Source of the DNA: Candidatus Aminicenantota bacterium
GTDB lineage: Bacteria; Acidobacteriota; Aminicenantia; Aminicenantales; Aminicenantaceae
Assembly: GCA_030620655.1 (NCBI GenBank)
Contig: JAUXEH010000243.1
Span: forward strand, 1-5,017
Direction of reading: 5' to 3'
DNA length: 5,017 nt
In this document: positions 1-5,017 of the stretch, piece after piece
How the letters are laid out: each line of letters begins with the position of its first letter
Position numbering within the stretch: position 1 is the stretch's first letter
The notes under the pieces: model-generated
Seen by the model: the letters and a program-made list of their open reading frames with translations, nothing else
Told to the model about the DNA's origin: nothing
The model's database searches: none
Position numbers and translations under genes: made by a program

Positions 1-263
1 AACTCATCGACCATGGCCGGTCCCCAGGGGCCGGAAACCAAGGGCATCTCTATGGGATTACCGCGAATGGTTGCCCGGTTGACGATCCGGTAGATGCAGT
101 CCACGTCTTCGTAAAATCCATCATAGCTCAGCTCATCACGGATATACATGAAGATGAAGATGCTTACTATGATGCCGACCGATAGGCCCAAGACATTGAG
201 TATCGAATAGGTTTTGTTTCTTTTTAGGTTCCTGAAGGTGATTTTGAAGTAATTGCCGTACAT
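1..263 (-). CDS. ABC transporter permease, MacB/FtsX type, N-terminal fragment (cut by left window edge)
   Basis: The reverse strand from the ATG at 261-263 stays open to the edge and gives 87 residues. They begin MYGNYFKITFRNLKRNKTYS, the usual opening of MacB/FtsX-family permeases: a short amphipathic stretch with an RNLxRNKxYS motif. One transmembrane helix follows at about residues 20-41, then RDELSYDGFYEDVDCIYRIV, matching the family's typical DELSYDxFxxxxxxIYR junction, where the extracytoplasmic MacB_PCD domain begins. Such permeases act in the inner membrane with a separate ATPase in mechanotransmission-type export of peptides, drugs or lipoproteins; the substrate here cannot be told. 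Full-length relatives are about 400 residues (4 helices) or about 800 (duplicated); which applies cannot be seen. The gene starts 34 bp after the kinase stop codon, in the same direction, so co-transcription is likely. No other in-frame ATG lies close upstream. The family call is secure; the role is inferred. Confidence 0.88.
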   Translation of the reverse strand, partial: MYGNYFKITFRNLKRNKTYSILNVLGLSVGIIVSIFIFMYIRDELSYDGFYEDVDCIYRIVNRATIRGNPIEMPLVSGPWGPAMVDE

Positions 264-272
264 CGGGTCATG

Positions 273-278
273 CCCCCT
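273..278 (-). promoter_or_regulatory. Shine-Dalgarno sequence for the permease
   Basis: Read on the minus strand, AGGGGG lies 9 nt before the permease ATG at 263, in the gap between the kinase stop and the permease start. It is a purine-rich, imperfect Shine-Dalgarno match at acceptable spacing. A nearer ATG at 269-271 is out of frame with the permease, so this site supports the start at 263. Confidence 0.5.
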
Positions 279-297
279 ACTGATCAGGCTTACTCTG

Positions 298-3200
298 CTA
301 CTGCAGGCTTGAGAGCTGGGTCCGGGCGTCCTCGACATCGGAGAGCCCCGGATCGGCATCCTTCCAGAGCTCCAGGAACCTCCGGTAGTTCTCGATCGCC
401 TTTCCCGGCTGGTCCTGAGCCTGGTGGATCTTGCCCAGCCAATAGAAGCTCCGTGTGTAGAAGTCTCCGTCGGCCAGGCGCCCAAACGTCAGAGCGATCA
501 CTTTCTCGAACTCGGCCCGGGCCCCTGCCCAATTTCCCGTGTTGTAGTACGCCTCTCCCAGAGTGCTCCAGAACAGGGCATGGATCATGGGGAAGTTGCT
601 CTCGGGGGTGTACAGAGATTCTACGGCCTTTTTCAGGAAACCCAGAGCCGCGGCATACTCCCCTTTTTGCAGCCGCATCATGCCCATGAGATGCTGGTGG
701 TAACGTTCCAGGTTTTGATTCAGTCCGCCATCGAGCAGTCCCCGGATTTCGCCGGCCTTTCTCTCGACTTCATCGAATCGGCCCAGCTTCAGATAGGCCA
801 GCCCCTGGAGATGAAGGGTCTGGATCTGCCACAAGATGTCCTGCGCCCGCAAGGCGTCCCGCATCTCCCTCTCATACTGCTCCAGGGCAGCCTCGGGCTG
901 GTTGCACCTCAGGCTTAAATCGGCAAGGTCATAGTAATAGACAGGCCGGGCCCGCAGCAGCTCCAGCGCGGCCTGGAATCTCCCCTGATAGAGGAAGAGG
1001 TTGGCTAAATTTACCTTCCTGCCTCTGCTTCCTTCCTGAAGCGAGCCGTAGAATTCCTCAGCGGCGGACAGGTTTCCCTCAAGGAGTTGGATGTGGCCCG
1101 AGTAGATGTTGGCGGGTGCTTGCCACTCAGGATCCAACTCGAGCAATCTCTGGATCTGATCCCGAGCCTCCTTATTAGCCCCCTCGAAGAGATAGATGTC
1201 CAGGATCTTCTCTTCGATACCGAGGTTGTCCGGGTCATATTCGAGATACCGCTGGAATGCCTCTCGAGCCCCAGCGTAATTTCCCATGGCCATGTAGGTC
1301 TCGCCCAGGTTCCAGTACCCCAGCAAGCCGTCCGGATTATACCGGATATAGGCCTGGTACAGCTCGACGGCTTTTTCGAATTCCTCGAGAGAAAAATACA
1401 CGATCCCCAGGTTGATGTTGGCGATCCTGTCATCCGGATACAGCGACAGCAGCCTCTGGTAGGACTCGATGGCCCTGTCGTACGTCTGCCGCGAAGTCAT
1501 GTAGTAGTCGCCCCGGATGGCCAGGCGTTCCCTTTCCGAGACCCGGTCGCTCAGCTCGAAGGCCTTTTGAACGGCCCGGTTGCGCCCCGGCCTGCGCCCC
1601 ATGTTTCCGAAGGACACGGCCAGTGACCGGTGGGCCATGGCGAAATCCGGATCGATTTCCAGCGCCTCCTGCATCTTCACGATGCTCTCCTGGTATCGAG
1701 TCTGGAGATGCAGGCGCCTTCCTTCGCTGTAGAGTTTGTAGGCCTCAGGTGAAGCTGTGGTGATGTTTGCCACCTCGATGTCCGGATCGTCGGCCAGGTT
1801 GGCTTCGGAAAGCTCGAAATTGGACTTGATCCACCGGGTGAGCTCGTCCACCATGGCATAGAAGCTCCGCTCCCCTTCTCCCTCGACACTCTCGGAGGAC
1901 TTGAGCTCGCCGGATGCGGCATCCTGCAGGGACACGTTAATCCGGAACTTGTCCCCCGCCTCCGTGTAATTCCCCACCAGGACATGGCCGACCCGGCTCC
2001 TTTCCGCCAGTTCCTTTAGGATGTCCGAAGAATATGTCGTGGCCTCGAGCTGGCCCAGGTCTTCGAGCACATCGAAAAGCCTCTCCGCGCTGAGCACTCG
2101 GACATACCTTGACTGGGACAGGTCCGTGATCAGGAGATCGGTGAGGGCGGTCCGCCAGTGTTCCAGGCCTGCGTCTCCGGTGTTGTTCTTGAAATAGAGT
2201 ATGGCCAGGGAGGGCCTGTCGCCGGCAACGGGTGGAGGTGTGGGGCGGAATAAAAACTGGCGAAGCAGGATAGCCGCAATGACCAGCGCAATCACCACCG
2301 CGATCGGAAGCATGGTCTTTTTCAAGCCCACCGTGACGGTGATCTCCTTGGATGTGGTTGGCTTCCTCTGGGGTGCCATGGTTTCAGTGGTGGGGAGTTC
2401 CTTTTCGATTAACTCCAGGGCGGACAGAACCTCTTCGGTCGACTGATAACGGTTGGCCGGGTCTTTCTCCATGCATTTCAGGATCAGCCGGCTGAGATCC
2501 TCGGGGATCCTCGGGTTGAACTCCTCGGGCCGGGGGGGTGCCTCGATTTTTTGTTTTATGGCAATGCTGATCGGGGTTTCTCCCTGAAAGGGGATGCGGC
2601 CGGTCAGCATCTCGAAGAGGAGGATGCCCAGGGAATAGATGTCTGACCTCTGGTCCACGTCTCGGGATTCCGTCTGTTCCGGTGACATGTACTCCGGAGT
2701 GCCCACCATGATGCCTTTTTCGGTCATGCCTTCGCTCTTGAGGGAGCGGGCGATCCCGAAGTCCATGATCTTGGCGTTGCCCTCGCGGTCGATGATGACG
2801 TTCCGGGGCTTGAGATCCCGGTGGATGACTCCCTGGCGGTGGGCCTCGGTCAAACCCTCCGCCACCTGTTTGGCGATGGAAATCGCCTTGCCCACCGGCA
2901 GCTGCCCGATGCGGCGGATGAAGCTCTTGAGATCCTCCCCGGTGACGTACTCCATGGTGATGTAGTAGGTACCCTCATGCTTGCCCAGGTCGAACATGCG
3001 GGAGACGTTGCGGTGGCCGACCTGGCGGGCGAACTTCATCTCGTTGCGGAAGCGCTCGATGTTGCTCTTGTCGGCGGCCACCTCGGGCTTTATGAGCTTG
3101 AGAGCGACCTTCTCGTCGATCTCGGTGTCGAAGACCTTGTAGATCCGGCCCATGCCCCCTCTGCCGATCTCCTCAATGATCTGGTAGCGCCCTGCAAAGG

Positions 3201-3354
3201 TCGAGCCCGTGGTCAGCTCCTGGACAGGTGTCATGAGGGTCCTGGTCGGAGAATCCAAGGACCCGTCTTCGTTTATCAACTGTGTCCCGCAGTCCGCACA
3301 GAAATGGGCGGTCTCCGGGTTGTCAAACTCGCACTGCGGGCATTTCGCGGTCAT
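298..3354 (-). CDS. Membrane Ser/Thr protein kinase with zinc ribbon, TolB-N/FlgO-like domain and C-terminal TPR array
   Basis: Complete, 1018 residues. Residues 5-22 form a zinc ribbon (C5, C8, C19, C22). A Pkn/Hanks-type kinase domain spans about 57-315 with every key residue: glycine loop GRGGMG at 64-69, Lys86 in VALK, likely helix-C Glu105, HRDLKPRN at 178-185 with Asp180, DFG at 198-200, GTPEYMSPE at 218-226, Asp238 and Arg302. The kinase should therefore be active. One transmembrane helix (about 347-369, DNA about 2248-2316) follows Lys345-Lys346, which predicts a cytoplasmic kinase and an extracytoplasmic C-terminus. Residues about 380-515 resemble the TolB-N/FlgO-like domain found in TPR kinases and cyclases (opening PSLAILYFKNNTGD). 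About 12 TPR-like repeats fill 536-1000, the clearest at 641-708. The start is well fixed: an in-frame TGA sits at 3385-3387, no other start codon lies between, and the zinc ribbon begins at residue 5. No Shine-Dalgarno is visible. Likely role: extracytoplasmic sensing or scaffolding coupled to cytoplasmic phosphorylation; targets unknown. Confidence 0.95.
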   Translation of the reverse strand: MTAKCPQCEFDNPETAHFCADCGTQLINEDGSLDSPTRTLMTPVQELTTGSTFAGRYQIIEEIGRGGMGRIYKVFDTEIDEKVALKLIKPEVAADKSNIERFRNEMKFARQVGHRNVSRMFDLGKHEGTYYITMEYVTGEDLKSFIRRIGQLPVGKAISIAKQVAEGLTEAHRQGVIHRDLKPRNVIIDREGNAKIMDFGIARSLKSEGMTEKGIMVGTPEYMSPEQTESRDVDQRSDIYSLGILLFEMLTGRIPFQGETPISIAIKQKIEAPPRPEEFNPRIPEDLSRLILKCMEKDPANRYQSTEEVLSALELIEKELPTTETMAPQRKPTTSKEITVTVGLKKTMLPIAVVIALVIAAILLRQFLFRPTPPPVAGDRPSLAILYFKNNTGDAGLEHWRTALTDLLITDLSQSRYVRVLSAERLFDVLEDLGQLEATTYSSDILKELAERSRVGHVLVGNYTEAGDKFRINVSLQDAASGELKSSESVEGEGERSFYAMVDELTRWIKSNFELSEANLADDPDIEVANITTASPEAYKLYSEGRRLHLQTRYQESIVKMQEALEIDPDFAMAHRSLAVSFGNMGRRPGRNRAVQKAFELSDRVSERERLAIRGDYYMTSRQTYDRAIESYQRLLSLYPDDRIANINLGIVYFSLEEFEKAVELYQAYIRYNPDGLLGYWNLGETYMAMGNYAGAREAFQRYLEYDPDNLGIEEKILDIYLFEGANKEARDQIQRLLELDPEWQAPANIYSGHIQLLEGNLSAAEEFYGSLQEGSRGRKVNLANLFLYQGRFQAALELLRARPVYYYDLADLSLRCNQPEAALEQYEREMRDALRAQDILWQIQTLHLQGLAYLKLGRFDEVERKAGEIRGLLDGGLNQNLERYHQHLMGMMRLQKGEYAAALGFLKKAVESLYTPESNFPMIHALFWSTLGEAYYNTGNWAGARAEFEKVIALTFGRLADGDFYTRSFYWLGKIHQAQDQPGKAIENYRRFLELWKDADPGLSDVEDARTQLSSLQ

Positions 3355-3575
3355 GAGATTATTCGATCGACAAGTACAGATTAATCATATGGGTTTACTC
3401 TGTCAAACGGATTGTCGTGAAAGCAGGGTTTTCCCTTGACGATCGAGCGGAATTCAGTGGCTGTTTTGGCTGAACAAGACAATTTTGTGTTGAGATTCGC
3501 TTTCAGCAAGGAATGAGGTACAGTGCCTGAAGGAATGGCGAACTGACAAAACCGGTTTGAAGACTTGAGCTTTTC
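3355..3575. other. Intergenic region between peptidase and kinase
   Basis: This 221-bp gap lies between the peptidase stop (3576-3578) and the kinase start (3354). It is more AT-rich than the flanking genes and has no ORF worth calling. It contains the candidate kinase promoter. Small inverted repeats are present: TCGATCGA at 3363-3370 in the putative kinase leader, AGGG/CCCT around four T at 3425-3436, and the perfect palindrome AAACCGGTTT at 3549-3558 just after the peptidase stop. None makes a convincing intrinsic terminator, because stems are short or loopless and no T-run follows on the minus strand. Peptidase transcripts could therefore run on into the kinase gene. Confidence 0.6.
3378..3406 (-). 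promoter_or_regulatory. Candidate sigma70-type promoter for the kinase gene
   Basis: On the minus strand a perfect TTGACA (3401-3406) is followed after 17 bp by TAATCT (3378-3383), a weak -10 match. ATTAAT at 15 bp spacing (3380-3385) is an alternative. TATGAT at 3384-3389 is the best -10 hexamer but lies only 11 bp from TTGACA. Initiation near 3371 would leave a leader of only about 17 nt before the kinase ATG. The perfect -35 inside a non-coding gap is the main support; the -10 assignment is uncertain. Confidence 0.35.
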
Positions 3576-5017
3576 TCAGTTGTTCCGCTCAATGCGGTTC
3601 CAGTCCGGTGTCTTACTGCCCTGGAGATTATTTATGAAGAAATCGACCATCTTCCGCTGCCCGTAGGCGCCGCCCATGCCGTGGCCGCCTCCGGGTAAAA
3701 CGAGGAGGTCGAAGACCTTGTCCGCCTTGATCAGGGCATTGACCACCTGCATGGTGGAGGCTGGATCCACGTTGGTGTCCATCTCCCCTACGATCAGGAG
3801 CAGCCTGCCCTTGAGCCGGTGGGCGTTGTCCACATTGGAGGAGGCGGCGTAATCAGGCCCCAGCGGCCAGCCCATCCACTGCTCGTTCCACCAGAGCTTG
3901 TCCATGCGGTTGTCGTGACACCCGCAGGAGGAAACACCGGCCTGGTAGAATTCGGGTTGAAAGAGCAGCCCACCCAGAGCGTTCTGTCCGCCAGCTGAGT
4001 TGCCGTAGATCCCCACGCGGGTGATATCATAATAATAAGGATACTTGGCGGCCACGGCCTGGTGCCAGAGTATACGGTCGGGAAATCCGGCGTCGCCCAG
4101 GTTCTTCCAGCACACGTCGTGGAAGGCCTTGGAGCGGTGGTTGGTGCCCATGCCGTCGATCTGGACCACGATGAATCCCATCTCTGCCAGGGACTGCATG
4201 CGATTGAACGCACTGAAGGTCTTGGGCACGAAAGAACCCTGAGGGCCGGCATAGATGTATTCGATGACCGGGTATTTCCGGGAGGGATCGAAATCCAGGG
4301 GGCGGTTGATGATCCCCCATATGTCGGTGCGGCCGTCTCGGGCCTTGGACACGAAAACCTCGGGTGCTTTCCAGCCTGCTTCGACCAGTGCGTCCAAGTC
4401 GGTCTTTTCCACCTGCATGAGGACACTCAGGTCCGAGGTGCTCCGGAGTTCGGTGACAGGAGCCTGATCGACGCGCGACCAGGTGTCTATAAAATACCGC
4501 ATGTCCGGAGAATAGGACAAGGTGTGGTGACCGTCCCCCTCAGTCAGGGTTGTGAGTCCCGTCCCATCGAAGTTGATCCGGTAGGCGGACACGAAATACG
4601 GATTTTTGCCCTGAATCATGCCGCTGGCCCGGAAAAAAACCAGGCGGTTCTCGACATCGACCTTATCGACGCCGCGGACCACCCACTCCCCTTTCGTGAT
4701 CTGGTTCTTAACCGTACCCGAGGCACCGTCATACAGGTAGAGATGGTTCCATCCATCCCGCTCGGACATCCAGACGACCTCTTCCCCGTCCGCGATGTCT
4801 TGGCGGAACTTTTTATTCGAATAGCAGAAAAACGTGTCGGCCTCCTCGCTGATGATGGCCTTGGGTGTACCCGCGGCATCGACCTCGATGATCCGGTAGA
4901 CCTGGTGGCCACGCTGGTTGTACTCGAAGGTGAACGCCCGGCTGTCCTTCCTCCATACGGGGTTCGAGAGGTCATAGGGATTCGGGAATAAGGCGTTGGC
5001 GATATCGATCTGTATCC
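3576..5017 (-). CDS. S9 family (DPP IV / prolyl oligopeptidase-like) serine peptidase, C-terminal part, cut by right window edge
   Basis: The frame is open from the window edge to the TGA at 3576-3578, giving 479 residues without a start. The N-terminal third is the end of a DPPIV_N beta-propeller, including YNQRGHQVYRIIEVD and the family signature WMSERDGWNHLYLYD. The ATG at 4767-4769 lies inside that signature and is not the start. The alpha/beta-hydrolase domain begins near 4350 (WGIINRPLDFDPSRKYPVI). The catalytic set is visible: Ser in GNSAGG (codon 3996-3998), Asp in GEMDTNVDP (3777-3779) and His in GGGHGMGG (3681-3683). The family cleaves short peptides, often after proline or alanine, usually in the periplasm or outside the cell; any signal peptide would lie beyond the window. 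Full-length relatives are about 700-800 residues, so roughly 250-300 are missing. The nucleophile elbow GNSAGG differs from the GWSYGG of classical DPP IV, and the Cys-rich stretch SSCGCHDNRMDKLWWNEQW follows it, as in a recognised bacterial S9 subgroup. Exact specificity is unknown. It is co-directional with the kinase. Confidence 0.93.
   Translation of the reverse strand, partial: IQIDIANALFPNPYDLSNPVWRKDSRAFTFEYNQRGHQVYRIIEVDAAGTPKAIISEEADTFFCYSNKKFRQDIADGEEVVWMSERDGWNHLYLYDGASGTVKNQITKGEWVVRGVDKVDVENRLVFFRASGMIQGKNPYFVSAYRINFDGTGLTTLTEGDGHHTLSYSPDMRYFIDTWSRVDQAPVTELRSTSDLSVLMQVEKTDLDALVEAGWKAPEVFVSKARDGRTDIWGIINRPLDFDPSRKYPVIEYIYAGPQGSFVPKTFSAFNRMQSLAEMGFIVVQIDGMGTNHRSKAFHDVCWKNLGDAGFPDRILWHQAVAAKYPYYYDITRVGIYGNSAGGQNALGGLLFQPEFYQAGVSSCGCHDNRMDKLWWNEQWMGWPLGPDYAASSNVDNAHRLKGRLLLIVGEMDTNVDPASTMQVVNALIKADKVFDLLVLPGGGHGMGGAYGQRKMVDFFINNLQGSKTPDWNRIERNN

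Noticed and set aside
270..918. Overlapping plus-strand frames of 139 and 164 codons opposite the kinase C-terminus
   Set aside because: Both are antisense to the TPR region. One is rich in Arg, Pro, Ser and Gly, typical of spurious GC-rich frames, and neither has a recognisable domain.
1087..1626. Plus-strand open frame of 179 codons opposite the middle TPR region
   Set aside because: It is a shadow of the TPR coding sequence with no family resemblance.
536..1750. Repeated DNA in the TPR-coding region, considered as a tandem repeat array
   Set aside because: The repeat is at protein level (34-residue TPR units) and the DNA copies are highly diverged, so it is a domain feature and not a nucleotide repeat.
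3363..3370. TCGATCGA palindrome in the putative kinase leader, considered as an operator
   Set aside because: It is an 8-bp palindrome with no second copy near the promoter; too short to support a regulator site.
2821..3384. Plus-strand open frame of 187 codons opposite the kinase N-terminus
   Set aside because: It is antisense to the zinc ribbon and kinase domain, whose catalytic motifs are intact in the minus frame; the composition looks like a shadow frame with no recognisable domain.
3425..3436. AGGG/CCCT inverted repeat around four T residues, considered as a hairpin or operator
   Set aside because: The stem is only 4 bp and does not extend; a match this small is expected by chance.
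3549..3558. Perfect 10-bp palindrome AAACCGGTTT just after the peptidase stop codon, considered as a terminator
   Set aside because: It has no loop and is not followed by a T-run on the minus strand, so it is not an intrinsic terminator. It could be a protein-binding site, but a single copy gives no support.
4062..4991. Plus-strand open frame of 309 codons opposite the peptidase gene
   Set aside because: It lies wholly antisense to a well-recognised S9 peptidase and its translation resembles no family I know. Long antisense frames are expected opposite GC-rich coding sequence.

Overview
The window holds three protein genes, all read on the minus strand. In transcription order they are the 3' part of a secreted-type S9 serine peptidase gene (5017 to 3576, cut by the right edge), a complete 1018-residue membrane Ser/Thr protein kinase with a TPR domain (3354 to 298), and the first 87 codons of a MacB/FtsX-type ABC transporter permease gene (263 to 1, cut by the left edge). 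Coding density is high. The only gaps are 221 bp between peptidase and kinase and 34 bp between kinase and permease. I see no rRNA, tRNA, CRISPR array, insertion sequence, attachment site or other mobile-element signature.

The organism looks like a moderately GC-rich, non-proteobacterial bacterium, most likely from the Acidobacteriota and perhaps close to Aminicenantes. This rests on recognising the kinase layout (N-terminal zinc ribbon, Pkn-type kinase, one membrane helix, TolB-N/FlgO-like domain, long TPR tail) and on the form of the permease N-terminus. Both are abundant as paralogues in such genomes. It is a judgement from memory and was not tested by a database search.

Layout: positions 1-263 hold the permease N-terminus, with one transmembrane helix and the start of the periplasmic domain. 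A plausible Shine-Dalgarno sequence at 273-278 lies in the 34-bp gap after the kinase stop codon. Positions 298-3354 hold the kinase. Positions 3355-3575 are a non-coding gap with one candidate sigma70-type promoter close to the kinase start and no convincing terminator. Positions 3576-5017 hold the peptidase, with a full Ser-Asp-His catalytic set; its frame stays open to the window edge, so the real start lies outside.

Working together: the short kinase-permease gap suggests one transcript, so a membrane kinase with a large extracytoplasmic sensor or scaffold may be linked to the export or lipoprotein-handling transporter that follows. The peptidase upstream is co-directional but separated by a gap with its own candidate promoter, so a functional link is weaker. 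All three families are known. The only unusual points are the domain combination, the kinase-permease adjacency and the kinase start without a Shine-Dalgarno sequence. I found no clear evidence of an undescribed system.
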